A stretch of DNA of 64,000 nucleotides from NCBI RefSeq assembly GCF_036203305.1, contig NZ_CP108131.1, positions 3,038,001 to 3,102,000 of the forward strand, given 5' to 3'. Under the pieces are notes generated by a model. The model saw only the letters and a program-made list of their open reading frames with translations, did no database searches and was not told the DNA's origin. The translations under genes were made by a program, and so were the position numbers. Source of the stretch: Streptomyces sp. NBC_00190 (GTDB taxonomy: Bacteria > Actinomycetota > Actinomycetes > Streptomycetales > Streptomycetaceae). Of this stretch, positions 54,187 to 63,441 are shown one piece after another; position 1 is the first letter of the stretch; every line of letters begins with the position of its first letter.

Positions 54187-56301
54187 ATGTTCAGCACTGT
54201 TCTGGTCGCGAACCGCGGCGAGATCGCGGTCCGGGTCATCCGCACCCTGCGGGAGCTCGGCATCCGCTCCGTGGCCGTCTTCAGCGACGCCGACGCGGAC
54301 GCCCGCCACGTACGGGAGGCCGACACGGCCGTCCGCATCGGCCCGGCGGCGGCCGCCGAGAGCTACCTGTCGGTGGAGCGGCTGCTGGATGCCGCGAAGC
54401 GGACGGGCGCCGAGGCCGTGCACCCGGGCTACGGCTTCCTCGCCGAGAACGCGGCCTTCGCCCAGGCCTGCGCGGACGCCGGACTGGCCTTCATCGGGCC
54501 GCCCGCCTCCGCCATCTCCCTCATGGGCGACAAGATCCGGGCCAAGGAGACGGTGAAGGCGGCGGGCGTGCCCGTGGTCCCCGGCTCCTCCGGCAGCGGC
54601 CTGACCGACGCCGAACTGGTCGCGGCCGCCTCGGAGATCGGCATGCCGGTGCTGCTGAAGCCCTCGGCGGGCGGCGGCGGCAAGGGCATGCGGCTCGTAC
54701 GCGACGAGGCGGTGCTGGCCGAGGAGATCGCGGCGGCCCGCCGCGAGGCCCGCTCGTCCTTCGGCGACGACACCCTCCTGGTCGAGCGGTGGGTGGACCG
54801 GCCCCGGCACATCGAGATCCAGGTGCTGGCGGACTCCCACGGGAACGTGGTCCACCTGGGCGAGCGCGAGTGCTCGCTCCAGCGCCGCCACCAGAAGGTC
54901 ATCGAAGAAGCCCCCTCGGTCCTGCTCGACGAGAAGACCCGCGCGGCGATGGGCGCGGCGGCCGTCGACGCGGCCCGCTCCTGCGGGTACGTCGGCGCGG
55001 GCACGGTGGAGTTCATCGTCCCGGGCGGGGACCCCTCCTCGTACTTCTTCATGGAGATGAACACGCGCCTCCAGGTCGAGCACCCGGTGACGGAGCTGAT
55101 CACCGGCCTGGACCTGGTGGAGCAGCAGCTGCGCGTGGCCGCGGGGGCTCCTCTCGGGTTCGACCAGTCCGACGTGACGCTGACCGGCCACGCCATCGAG
55201 GCCCGTGTCTGCGCGGAGGACCCCGCCCGGGGGTTCCTGCCGTCCGGCGGTACGGTCCTGGCGCTGTCCGAGCCGGACGGCGGCCCGGTCCGTACGGACT
55301 CCGGGCTGACGGCGGGCGTGCCGGTCGGGTCGACGTACGACCCGATGCTGTCGAAGGTCATCGTCCACGGGCCGGACCGGGCCAGTGCCCTGCGCATGCT
55401 GCGGGCCGCCCTCGCCGACACGGTGATCCTGGGTGTCCAGACCAACGCGGGGTTCCTGCGTCGTCTGCTCGCGCACCCGGACGTGGTGTCGGGCGAACTG
55501 GACACGGGCCTGGTCGAGCGCGACCTCCCGTCCCTCCTCCCGGACGGCGTCCCGGCCGAGGTGTACGCAGCGGCTGCGCTGCTGTCTGGCCCCCACCCCG
55601 CCCCTTCCCGAACCTGGGGCTCCGCCCCAGACCCCGGTCCTCAAACGCCGGACGGGCTGGGTAGGTGGGTCGACCCGTTCGATGCCGTCAACGGCTGGCG
55701 CCTCGGCGGGACTCCGGCGTGGACCGTGCACCGCTTCCGCCTCCCCGGCCAGGATCCCGTGGAGGTCCGCACTCGGCCGTCGGGCTCCGGGACCGAGCTC
55801 GTCCTGGCCGACTCCGGCACCGATCCAGCCTCGCCGGCGTTTGAGGCGCGGGGTCTGGGGCAGAGCCCCAGCGCACCGGCGCGCGCCCGGATCGTCACCC
55901 GCACACCGGACCACCTCACCATCGAGCTGGACGGCGTCACGCACACCTTCAGCCACGCCACCTCCCCGGAGGGGACCTGGCTGGGCCGCGACGCGGACTC
56001 CTGGCACGTGCAGGCCCACGACCCGGTGGCCGCCGCCCTGAGCGGGAGCGGCCACGCGGGGGCCGACACCCTGGCCGCCCCCATGCCCGGCACCGTCACC
56101 GTCGTCAAGGTGGCCGTCGGCGACAAGGTGGTGGCCGGGCAGAGCCTCCTCGTCGTCGAGGCCATGAAGATGGAGCACGTCATCTCCGCCCCGCACGCCG
56201 GGACCGTCACCGAGCTCGACGTCACCCCCGGCACCACCGTCGCCATGGACCAGGTCCTGGCCGTGGTCACCCCGGAACCGGAAGAGGAGGCGGCCGCATG
56301 A
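54187..56301 (+). CDS. accA1: Acyl-CoA carboxylase alpha subunit with two in-frame repeat insertions
   Basis: 704 residues. Biotin carboxylase domain: [46 protein letters not shown]. Biotin carrier domain at the C-terminus: [17 protein letters not shown] with biotin Lys near 661. The middle domain that joins the beta subunit carries two copies of a dispersed repeat in opposite orientation (55614-55661 and 55824-55871), encoding [18 protein letters not shown] and [18 protein letters not shown]. The frame and both catalytic domains are intact, so the protein is probably active with variable loops. GAGGA precedes ATG 54187. Confidence 0.92.
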   Translation: MFSTVLVANRGEIAVRVIRTLRELGIRSVAVFSDADADARHVREADTAVRIGPAAAAESYLSVERLLDAAKRTGAEAVHPGYGFLAENAAFAQACADAGLAFIGPPASAISLMGDKIRAKETVKAAGVPVVPGSSGSGLTDAELVAAASEIGMPVLLKPSAGGGGKGMRLVRDEAVLAEEIAAARREARSSFGDDTLLVERWVDRPRHIEIQVLADSHGNVVHLGERECSLQRRHQKVIEEAPSVLLDEKTRAAMGAAAVDAARSCGYVGAGTVEFIVPGGDPSSYFFMEMNTRLQVEHPVTELITGLDLVEQQLRVAAGAPLGFDQSDVTLTGHAIEARVCAEDPARGFLPSGGTVLALSEPDGGPVRTDSGLTAGVPVGSTYDPMLSKVIVHGPDRASALRMLRAALADTVILGVQTNAGFLRRLLAHPDVVSGELDTGLVERDLPSLLPDGVPAEVYAAAALLSGPHPAPSRTWGSAPDPGPQTPDGLGRWVDPFDAVNGWRLGGTPAWTVHRFRLPGQDPVEVRTRPSGSGTELVLADSGTDPASPAFEARGLGQSPSAPARARIVTRTPDHLTIELDGVTHTFSHATSPEGTWLGRDADSWHVQAHDPVAAALSGSGHAGADTLAAPMPGTVTVVKVAVGDKVVAGQSLLVVEAMKMEHVISAPHAGTVTELDVTPGTTVAMDQVLAVVTPEPEEEAAA
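55614..55661 (-). repeat. Dispersed palindromic repeat, copy B, inside accA1
   Basis: 48 bases. On the minus strand it matches copy C (55824-55871) at 41 of 48 positions and shares the core GGCGTTTGAGG with copy A in iolB. Its end forms a hairpin (CTGGGGC / GCCCCAG). Confidence 0.88.
55824..55871 (+). repeat. Dispersed palindromic repeat, copy C, inside accA1
   Basis: 48 bases, in opposite orientation to copy B 162 bases away. In this frame it encodes [14 protein letters not shown], different from the PQTPxGL reading of copies A and B, because it lies the other way round relative to the gene. Confidence 0.88.
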
Positions 56302-57230
56302 ACCGTCTGCCCATGACCGTCCCGGCCCCCGGCCTCCCGGCCCGGGTCCGGATCCACGAGGTCGGCGCCCGCGACGGGCTGCAGAACGAGAAGACGGCCG
56401 TCCCCACCGCCGTCAAGGCCGAGTTCATCCACCGGCTCGCCGCGGCCGGCCTCACCACCGTCGAGGCCACCAGCTTCGTCCACCCCAAGTGGGTGCCGCA
56501 GCTCGCCGACGCCGAGGAACTGTTCCCGCTCCTCGGCGACGTGCAGGCGGCCCTGCCCGTCCTCGTCCCCAACGAGCGCGGGCTCGACCGCGCCCTCGCC
56601 CTCGGTGCCACCCGCATCGCCGTCTTCGGATCGGCCACCGAGACCTTCGCCTCCCGCAACCTCAACCGGACCGTCGCCGAGTCCCTCGCCATGTTCGAGC
56701 CCGTCGTGGCCCGCGCGAAGGAGGGCAAGGCGCACGTCCGCGGCTACCTCTCGATGTGCTTCGGCGACCCCTGGGAGGGCCCGGTCCCGGTCCACCAGGT
56801 CGTCTCCGTGGCCACGTCCCTGCTCGACCTCGGCTGCGACGAGCTCAGCCTCGGCGACACGATCGGCGTCGCGACCCCCGGCCACGTCCAGGCACTGCTC
56901 AGCGGCCTGAACGAGGCGGGCGTCGCCACCGACCGCATCGGCGTGCACTTCCACGACACCTACGGCCAGGCCCTCTCCAACACCCTCGCCGCGCTCCAGC
57001 ACGGCGTGACCACGGTCGACGCCTCGGCCGGCGGCCTCGGCGGATGCCCGTACGCGAAGAGCGCCACCGGCAACCTCGCCACCGAGGACCTGGTGTGGAT
57101 GCTCGACGGTCTCGGCATCGAGACCGGGGTCGATCTGGCCGCCCTCACCGCCACGAGCGTGTGGATGGCCGAACAGCTGGGGCGCCCCAGCCCCTCCCGT
57201 ACCGTCCGCGCCCTCTCCCACAAGGAGTAG
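56298..57230 (+). CDS. hmgL: Hydroxymethylglutaryl-CoA lyase
   Basis: 310 residues. It splits HMG-CoA to acetyl-CoA and acetoacetate, the last step of leucine breakdown. TIM-barrel motifs: [20 protein letters not shown] with catalytic Arg/Asp, [49 protein letters not shown] with metal-binding His, and the Cys loop [27 protein letters not shown] precedes ATG 56298, which overlaps the accA1 stop (ATGA). Confidence 0.94.
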   Translation: MNRLPMTVPAPGLPARVRIHEVGARDGLQNEKTAVPTAVKAEFIHRLAAAGLTTVEATSFVHPKWVPQLADAEELFPLLGDVQAALPVLVPNERGLDRALALGATRIAVFGSATETFASRNLNRTVAESLAMFEPVVARAKEGKAHVRGYLSMCFGDPWEGPVPVHQVVSVATSLLDLGCDELSLGDTIGVATPGHVQALLSGLNEAGVATDRIGVHFHDTYGQALSNTLAALQHGVTTVDASAGGLGGCPYAKSATGNLATEDLVWMLDGLGIETGVDLAALTATSVWMAEQLGRPSPSRTVRALSHKE

Positions 57231-57237
57231 TCACATC

Positions 57238-58398
57238 ATGTCCCTCGACCACCGGCTCACCCCTGAGCACGAGGAACTCCGCCGCACCGTCGAGGAGTTC
57301 GCGCACGACGTCGTCGCGCCCAAGATCGGCGACCTGTACGAGCGCCACGAGTTCCCGTACGAGATCGTCCGCGAGATGGGCCGCATGGGCCTGTTCGGCC
57401 TGCCCTTCCCCGAGGAGTACGGCGGCATGGGCGGCGACTACCTCGCCCTCGGCATCGCCCTGGAGGAACTGGCGCGCGTCGACTCCTCGGTCGCCATCAC
57501 CCTGGAGGCCGGCGTCTCCCTCGGCGCCATGCCGATCTACCTCTTCGGCTCGGAGGAGCAGAAGCGGGAGTGGCTGCCGAAGATGTGCTCCGGCGAGATC
57601 CTGGGCGCCTTCGGCCTGACCGAGCCCGGCGCGGGCAGCGACGCGGGCGGCACCCGCACCACCGCCGTGCGCGAGGGCGACGAGTGGGTCATCAACGGCT
57701 CCAAGTGCTTCATCACCAACTCCGGTACGGACATCACCGGTCTGGTCACCGTCACCGCCGTGACGGGCCGCAAGGCGGACGGCCGCCCCGAGATCTCCTC
57801 GATCATCGTCCCGTCCGGCACGCCGGGCTTCACGGTGGCCGCGCCGTACTCGAAGGTCGGCTGGAACTCCTCGGACACCCGTGAGCTGTCCTTCGACGGC
57901 GTACGGGTCCCGCTCGCCAACCTGGTGGGCGAAGAGGGGCGCGGCTACGCCCAGTTCCTCCGGATCCTCGACGAGGGCCGCATCGCCATCTCGGCGCTGG
58001 CCACCGGGCTCGCCCAGGGCTGCGTGGACGAGTCGGTGAAGTACGCCAGGGAGCGGCACGCCTTCGGCAAGGCGATCGGCGACAACCAGGCCATCCAGTT
58101 CAAGCTGGCCGACATGGAGATGCGCGCGCACATGGCCCGCGTCGGCTGGCGCGACGCGGCCTCCCGGCTGGTGGCCGGGGAGCCGTTCAAGAAGGAGGCG
58201 GCGATCGCGAAGCTGTACTCCTCCACGGTCGCCGTCGACAACGCCCGCGAGGCCACTCAGATCCACGGCGGCTACGGGTTCATGAACGAGTACCCCGTGG
58301 CCCGGATGTGGCGGGATTCCAAGATCCTGGAGATCGGCGAGGGCACGAGCGAGGTCCAGCGCATGCTGATCGCGCGTGAACTGGGCTTCTCCGCCTAG
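57238..58398 (+). CDS. acdH: Acyl-CoA dehydrogenase (short/branched-chain type)
   Basis: 386 residues. Segments: GLTEPGAGSDAGGTRTTAVR, VINGSKCFITNSGTDITGLV, YAQFLRILDEGRIAISALAT, QIHGGYGFMNEYPVARMWRD and EIGEGTSEVQRMLIARELG, where the Glu of GEGTSE is the medium/short-chain-type catalytic base. It follows HMG-CoA lyase with AAGGAG before ATG 57238. In Streptomyces the gene at this position (acdH) is needed for branched-chain amino acid breakdown, so isobutyryl-, 2-methylbutyryl- and isovaleryl-CoA are likely substrates. Confidence 0.9.
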   Translation: MSLDHRLTPEHEELRRTVEEFAHDVVAPKIGDLYERHEFPYEIVREMGRMGLFGLPFPEEYGGMGGDYLALGIALEELARVDSSVAITLEAGVSLGAMPIYLFGSEEQKREWLPKMCSGEILGAFGLTEPGAGSDAGGTRTTAVREGDEWVINGSKCFITNSGTDITGLVTVTAVTGRKADGRPEISSIIVPSGTPGFTVAAPYSKVGWNSSDTRELSFDGVRVPLANLVGEEGRGYAQFLRILDEGRIAISALATGLAQGCVDESVKYARERHAFGKAIGDNQAIQFKLADMEMRAHMARVGWRDAASRLVAGEPFKKEAAIAKLYSSTVAVDNAREATQIHGGYGFMNEYPVARMWRDSKILEIGEGTSEVQRMLIARELGFSA

Positions 58399-58432
58399 CC
58401 GCAGGACTCGTACGGACGCAGGACAGCACGGA

Positions 58433-58459
58433 GGGGGCCCTGAAAGTTAGGGCCCCCTT
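58433..58459 (+). terminator. Terminator of the acc operon
   Basis: Perfect 9-bp stem GGGGGCCCT/AGGGCCCCC with a 7-base loop followed by TTA, 35 bases after acdH and just before the iron box of desE. Confidence 0.8.
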
Positions 58460-58472
58460 ACCGCTTTCGGCC

Positions 58473-58489
58473 AAGGTTAGGCTAACCTT
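58473..58489 (+). promoter_or_regulatory. Iron box upstream of desE
   Basis: AAGGTTAGGCTAACCTT is a perfect 17-base palindrome with the core of the DmdR1/DtxR iron box. It lies 56 bases before desE and predicts repression when iron is plentiful. Confidence 0.92.
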
Positions 58490-58544
58490 CCTTCCGAACG
58501 GCCCGGTGGCTGGCCGCCCTGCACGCACGAAAGCGGACATCGAC

Positions 58545-59582
58545 ATGCCCAAGTCCCGAACCTCCTCCCTGACCCGCCGCGGATTCGTCGCGGCCGGCGG
58601 CGCCCTCGGCCTCGTCGCGGCGCTCGCCGCGTGCGGAGGCACCGACTCGGCGAAGGGTGACGGCGGCAAGGACAAGGGCGCCGCGGCTTCGGGCCCCTGG
58701 TCGTTCAAGGACGACCTCGGCAAGGACGTCAGCACCAAGTCCACGCCGAAGAACGTCGTCGCGTTCACCGGCACCGCCGCCGCGCTCTACGACTACGGCG
58801 TCCCGGTCAAGGGCGTGTTCGGCCCGACCAAGACCGCCGACGGCAAGCCCGACGTCCAGGCCGGCTCGATGGACATCTCCAAGGTCGAGATCCTCGGCAA
58901 CGTCTACGACGAGTTCAACGTCGAGAAGTACGCGGCCCTCCAGCCCGACCTGCTGGTCACCAACACCTGGGACGGCACGTACTGGTACGTCCCGGAGGCC
59001 TCCAAGGACAAGATCCTGAAGCTGGCCCCGGCCGCCGCGATCAAGGTGGGCGGCGACGTCACCCTCGACAAGGCGCTGGAGCGCACCGCGGACCTCGCCA
59101 AGTCCCTCGGCGCCGACATGAACGCCAAGAACACCGTCGACGCGAAGGCCCGCTTCGAGGCCGCCGCCGCGAAGCTGCGCGAGGCCACCAAGGCCAACCC
59201 GGGCGTCAAGGTGCTCGTCGGGTCCGGCTCCGCCGACCTCTTCTACGTCTCGACCCCGGACACCTCGGCCGACCTGAAGTACTTCAAGTCCCTCGGCGTC
59301 GAGTTCGTCACCCCGGAGAAGCTGGACGAGGGCGGCTTCTTCGAGAGCCTCAGCTGGGAGAACGCCGGCAAGTACAAGGCCGACGTCGTCCTGCTCGACA
59401 ACCGCACCGGCACCCTGCAGCCGACGGACCTGAAGGCGAAGGCCACGTGGGCCGAGCTCCCCGCCGTCAAGGCCGGCCAGGTCACCCCGCGCGTCACCGA
59501 GCCGATCTACTCGTACGACAAGTGCGCCCAGATCCTGGAGGACCTCACGAAGGCCGTCCAGAGCGCCAAGAAGGTCAGCTGA
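58545..59582 (+). CDS. desE: Ferrioxamine-binding lipoprotein DesE
   Basis: 345 residues. A Tat-like N-terminus (SSLTRRGFVAAGGALGLV) ends in the lipobox LAAC, so the mature protein is lipid-anchored outside the membrane. The rest is a two-lobed FecB-type binding protein (PKNVVAFTGTAAALYDYGVP, EKYAALQPDLLVTNTWDGTY, YKADVVLLDNRTG). It captures ferrioxamine and passes it to an ABC importer encoded elsewhere. Position next to desF and desA with an iron box supports DesE. Confidence 0.93.
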   Translation: MPKSRTSSLTRRGFVAAGGALGLVAALAACGGTDSAKGDGGKDKGAAASGPWSFKDDLGKDVSTKSTPKNVVAFTGTAAALYDYGVPVKGVFGPTKTADGKPDVQAGSMDISKVEILGNVYDEFNVEKYAALQPDLLVTNTWDGTYWYVPEASKDKILKLAPAAAIKVGGDVTLDKALERTADLAKSLGADMNAKNTVDAKARFEAAAAKLREATKANPGVKVLVGSGSADLFYVSTPDTSADLKYFKSLGVEFVTPEKLDEGGFFESLSWENAGKYKADVVLLDNRTGTLQPTDLKAKATWAELPAVKAGQVTPRVTEPIYSYDKCAQILEDLTKAVQSAKKVS

Positions 59583-59623
59583 CCACCCTTCACTCCGGCT
59601 GAATCCCAGGGGGGACTCTCCGC

Positions 59624-60523
59624 ATGACCGCCACCGCGTCCGACGCCCCGGCCGTAGCGCACTTCCGGTTCTTCGCGCTCGACGTGCTCCGCACGCGCCG
59701 CCTCGGCCACTCGTTCCTGAGGGTCACGTTCGGCGGCGAGTCCCTCGCGGACTTCCGCTCGGGCGGCTTCGACCAGAGCCTGTCGCTCTTCCTGCCGGCG
59801 GGCGACCAGGAGCACACGGTGCTCCCGTCCACGGACGAGGACACCTGGTTCGCCGCCTGGCGCGGAATGCCGGACGGGGAACGCCCGGTGATGCGCTCCT
59901 ACACCGTGCGCGAGCAGCGCCGTACGGCCGGGGGCGTGGACGAGGTCGACATCGACTTCGTCCTGCACGGGGACGCGTCCCCCGCCTCCCGCTGGGCGGG
60001 ACGGGCGGTCACCGGCCGCCGGATCATGGCGATCGGCCCGGCCGTCGCGGAGAACAAGTCCGTACGGTTCCAGCCGCCGGCCGGCGGCGACGCGATCTGG
60101 ATGTACGCCGACGAGACGGCCCTCCCGGCCGCCGCCGCCATCCTGGACCGGCTGCCCGCGGGCACCCGGGTCCGGGCGTGGCTGGAGGTCCCGCACGAGG
60201 ACGACCGGCTGCCGCTGGACACCCTCGCCGAGGCGGACATCACCTGGATCGTGCGCGGCAGCGCGGGCCGGGAGCGGACCGAGCAGCTGCTGAGCGTGCT
60301 GCGGGCCGAGGAACCGCGCCCCGCCGAAGCGCCGTACGTATGGCTGGCGGGCGAGTCCGGCACGATCCGGGCCGTGCGCCGGCACTTCGTGCAGGAACGA
60401 TCTGTCGATCGCCGCGCGGTGCGTTTCACCGGCTACTGGCGACTCGGCGCGAGCGAGGAGCAGCTCCTCGCCGAGGCGTACGCGGGCCAGGCCCCGAGCG
60501 AGGACCCGGCTTCCGAGCTGTAG
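59624..60523 (+). CDS. desF: Siderophore-interacting ferric reductase DesF
   Basis: 299 residues of the SIP family. An FAD-binding domain (RRLGHSFLRVTFGGESLADF, MRSYTVREQRRT, RWAGRAVTGRRIMAIGPA) is followed by an NAD(P)H-binding domain (YADETALPAAAAILDRLPAG, YVWLAGESGTIRAVRRHF). It reduces ferric iron from the imported siderophore in the cytoplasm. It is 41 bases after desE, with GGGGGGA before the ATG, and ends before a strong terminator. Confidence 0.92.
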   Translation: MTATASDAPAVAHFRFFALDVLRTRRLGHSFLRVTFGGESLADFRSGGFDQSLSLFLPAGDQEHTVLPSTDEDTWFAAWRGMPDGERPVMRSYTVREQRRTAGGVDEVDIDFVLHGDASPASRWAGRAVTGRRIMAIGPAVAENKSVRFQPPAGGDAIWMYADETALPAAAAILDRLPAGTRVRAWLEVPHEDDRLPLDTLAEADITWIVRGSAGRERTEQLLSVLRAEEPRPAEAPYVWLAGESGTIRAVRRHFVQERSVDRRAVRFTGYWRLGASEEQLLAEAYAGQAPSEDPASEL

Positions 60524-60550
60524 TCAATTCCCGTACGTCACAACGCAGTT

Positions 60551-60587
60551 GGAGATGGGCCCCGGCTTTCGGCCGGGGCCCATCTCC
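60551..60587 (+). terminator. Terminator of desEF
   Basis: Perfect 16-bp stem GGAGATGGGCCCCGGC with a 5-base loop (TTTCG) and ATTT after it, 27 bases after desF. Confidence 0.88.
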
Positions 60588-60601
60588 ATTTGGCCTAATA
60601 C

Positions 60602-60620
60602 TTAGGTTAGGCTAACCTAA
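60602..60620 (+). promoter_or_regulatory. Iron box upstream of desA
   Basis: TTAGGTTAGGCTAACCTAA is a perfect 19-base palindrome identical to the DmdR1/DtxR consensus, 45 bases before desA. Confidence 0.96.
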
Positions 60621-60665
60621 GCCATGCCACCCCACCCCCCGCTCTGCCTGCCCGGAGGAAAGTTG

Positions 60666-62156
60666 ATGCGCTCGCATCTGCTGAACGAGACGACCGCGGA
60701 CCTCTACCGGCGTTCCGTCACCGAGGGAGTCGAACGCGTCGCGGCCAAACTCGCGAGCACGCAGCGGCCCCACACCGGCATCTCCGTCGACGAACTCGCC
60801 CCGGTCATCGACGGGATCGACCTCGACAAGCCGCTCGAAGACCCGGCCGCCGCCCTCGACGAGCTGGAGGACGTCTACCTGCGCGACGCGGTCTACTTCC
60901 ACCACCCGCGCTACCTGGGCCACCTCAACTGCCCGGTCGTCATCCCCGCGGTGCTCGGCGAGGCGGTCCTGTCGGCCGTCAACTCCTCCCTCGACACCTG
61001 GGACCAGTCCATCGGCGGCACGCTCATCGAGCGCCGTCTCATCGACTGGACCGCCCGGCGCATCGGCCTCGGCCCCGGCGCCGACGGCATCTTCACCTCC
61101 GGCGGCAGCCAGTCCAACTTCCACGCGCTGCTCCTCGCCCGTGACGAGGCCTGCCGCATCGTCATGAAGAAGGCGCTGGACGAGGGCCGCGAGCTCACCA
61201 AGGCCGAACTCCTCCCGAAACTGCGCATCTTCACCTCCGAGGCCAGCCACTTCAGCGTGAAGAAGTCGGCCGCCATGCTCGGACTCGGCTACGAGGCCGT
61301 CATCGCCGTCCCCGTCGACCGCAGCCGCCGCATGGACACCGCGGTGCTCGCCCTGGAGCTGGAGGAGTGCGCCGCCGAAGGCCTCTTCCCGATGGCCGTC
61401 GTCGCCACCGCAGGCACCACCGACTTCGGGTCCATCGACCCGCTCCCCGAGATCGCCCGCCTGGCCGCTGAGCACTGCGCGTGGATGCACGTGGACGCCG
61501 CGTACGGCTGCGGACTGCTGGTCTCCCCCACCCGCCGGCACCTCCTCGACGGCATCGAGCGCGCCGACTCGGTCACGGTCGACTACCACAAGTCCTTCTT
61601 CCAGCCCGTCAGTTCCAGCGCCGTGCTGGTCCGCGACAGCGACACCCTGAGGCACGCCACGTACCACGCGGACTACCTCAACCCGCGCCGGATGGCCGAG
61701 GAGCACATCCCCAACCAGGTGGACAAGTCCATCCAGACCACGCGCCGCTTCGACGCGCTCAAGCTCTGGATGACCCTGCGCGTCATGGGCGCCGACGGCG
61801 TGGGCTCGCTCTTCGACGAGGTCGTCGACCTGGCCGCCGCCGGCTGGGACCTCATCGACGCCGACCCGCGCTTCGAGGTCGTCGTAAGGCCCCAGATCTC
61901 CACCCTCGTCTTCCGCTACGTCCCGGCGGGCGAGGTCCGGGGGGACCTGGTCGACGAGGCCAACCTGCATGCCCGCAAGGCCCTGTTCGCCTCCGGCGAG
62001 GCCGTCGTCGCGGGCACCAAGGTGGACGGGGACCAGTACCTGAAGTTCACCCTCCTCAACCCTCAGACCACGACGGCCGACATCACGGCCGTCCTCGACC
62101 TTCTCGCCGCACACGCCGAGCAGTTCCTGGGAGAATCCCTTGCCGTCCACCACTGA
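60666..62156 (+). CDS. desA: Lysine decarboxylase DesA
   Basis: 496 residues, PLP-dependent, making cadaverine for desferrioxamine. Motifs: [50 protein letters not shown], and the PLP Lys in [15 protein letters not shown] (near 308). ATG 60666 ([16 protein letters not shown]) has GGAGGAAA at good spacing, so I use it instead of an in-frame ATG 14 codons earlier that would abut the iron box. First gene of desA-desB-desC. Confidence 0.95.
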   Translation: MRSHLLNETTADLYRRSVTEGVERVAAKLASTQRPHTGISVDELAPVIDGIDLDKPLEDPAAALDELEDVYLRDAVYFHHPRYLGHLNCPVVIPAVLGEAVLSAVNSSLDTWDQSIGGTLIERRLIDWTARRIGLGPGADGIFTSGGSQSNFHALLLARDEACRIVMKKALDEGRELTKAELLPKLRIFTSEASHFSVKKSAAMLGLGYEAVIAVPVDRSRRMDTAVLALELEECAAEGLFPMAVVATAGTTDFGSIDPLPEIARLAAEHCAWMHVDAAYGCGLLVSPTRRHLLDGIERADSVTVDYHKSFFQPVSSSAVLVRDSDTLRHATYHADYLNPRRMAEEHIPNQVDKSIQTTRRFDALKLWMTLRVMGADGVGSLFDEVVDLAAAGWDLIDADPRFEVVVRPQISTLVFRYVPAGEVRGDLVDEANLHARKALFASGEAVVAGTKVDGDQYLKFTLLNPQTTTADITAVLDLLAAHAEQFLGESLAVHH

Positions 62157-63441
62157 GCCCCACGACTTCATCGGCATCGGCTTGGGACCCTTCAATCTGG
62201 GACTCGCCTGCCTGACGGCGCCGATCGACGAACTCGACGGCCTGTTCATCGAGTCGAAGCCGCACTTCGAGTGGCACGCCGGAATGTTCCTGGACGGCGC
62301 CCACCTGCAGACGCCGTTCATGTCGGACCTGGTCACCCTCGCCGACCCGACGTCGCCCTTCTCCTTCCTGAACTACCTGAAGGACCAGGACCGGCTGTAC
62401 TCCTTCTACATCCGGGAGAACTTCTACCCGCTGCGGGCCGAGTACAACGACTACTGCCGCTGGGCCGCCGACCGGCTCGACAACGTCCTGTACTCCACCT
62501 CCGTCACCGAGGTCACCTACGACGAGCGGGCCGGCCTGTACGAGGTCCGCACGGACCGGGGCGAGACCCACCTGGCCCGCCGCCTGGTCCTCGGTACCGG
62601 CACCACGCCCTTCGTCCCGGAGGCCTGCGCCCGCCTCGGCGGGGACTTCCTGCACAACTCCGCCTACATGCGACACAAAGCGGAGCTGCAGAAGAAGAAG
62701 TCGATCACCCTGGTCGGCTCCGGCCAGAGCGCGGCCGAGATCTACTACGACCTGCTGGCCGAGATCGACGTGTACGGCTACCAGCTCAACTGGGTCACGC
62801 GCTCACCGCGGTTCTTCCCGCTGGAGTACACGAAGCTGACGCTGGAGATGACCTCCCCCGAGTACGTGGACTACTTCCACGCCCTCCCCGAGGACACCCG
62901 CTACCGGCTGGAGACCCAGCAGAAGAACCTCTTCAAGGGCATCGACGGCGACCTGATCAACGCCATTTTCGACCTGCTCTACCAGAAGAAGATCAGCATG
63001 CCGGGCGCCGTCCCGACCACCCTGCTGACCAACACCTCGCTGAACAGCACGGCCTACGACACCACCACGGGCACGTACACCCTGGGCCTGCGCCAGGAGG
63101 AGCAGGAGCGGGACTTCACCCTCGCGACCGAGGGCCTGGTCCTGGCCACCGGCTACAAGTACACCGTCCCGGAGTTCCTCGCCCCCCTGCGCGACCGGCT
63201 GAACTTCGACGGCCGCGGCCGCCTCGACGCCGCCCGCAACTACAGCGTCGACACCACCGGGCGCGAGGTCTACCTGCAGAACGGCGCGACCCACAACCAC
63301 TCCCTCACCTCGCCCGACCTGGGCATGGCCGCGTACCGCAACGCGTACATCATCGGTGAGCTCCTCGGCCGCGAGCACTACAAGGTCGAGAAGTCCATCG
63401 CGTTCCAGCAGTTCGCAGCCCCGGAAGGCACGCACGCATGA
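62140..63441 (+). CDS. desB: Cadaverine N-monooxygenase DesB
   Basis: 433 residues, FAD/NADPH N-hydroxylase that makes N-hydroxycadaverine. It has the FAD motif [34 protein letters not shown], the NADPH motif [20 protein letters not shown], and [14 protein letters not shown] near the C-terminus. It starts with TTG at 62140, with GGGAG upstream, and overlaps desA by 17 bases, so it depends on coupled translation. Confidence 0.94.
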   Translation: MPSTTEPHDFIGIGLGPFNLGLACLTAPIDELDGLFIESKPHFEWHAGMFLDGAHLQTPFMSDLVTLADPTSPFSFLNYLKDQDRLYSFYIRENFYPLRAEYNDYCRWAADRLDNVLYSTSVTEVTYDERAGLYEVRTDRGETHLARRLVLGTGTTPFVPEACARLGGDFLHNSAYMRHKAELQKKKSITLVGSGQSAAEIYYDLLAEIDVYGYQLNWVTRSPRFFPLEYTKLTLEMTSPEYVDYFHALPEDTRYRLETQQKNLFKGIDGDLINAIFDLLYQKKISMPGAVPTTLLTNTSLNSTAYDTTTGTYTLGLRQEEQERDFTLATEGLVLATGYKYTVPEFLAPLRDRLNFDGRGRLDAARNYSVDTTGREVYLQNGATHNHSLTSPDLGMAAYRNAYIIGELLGREHYKVEKSIAFQQFAAPEGTHA

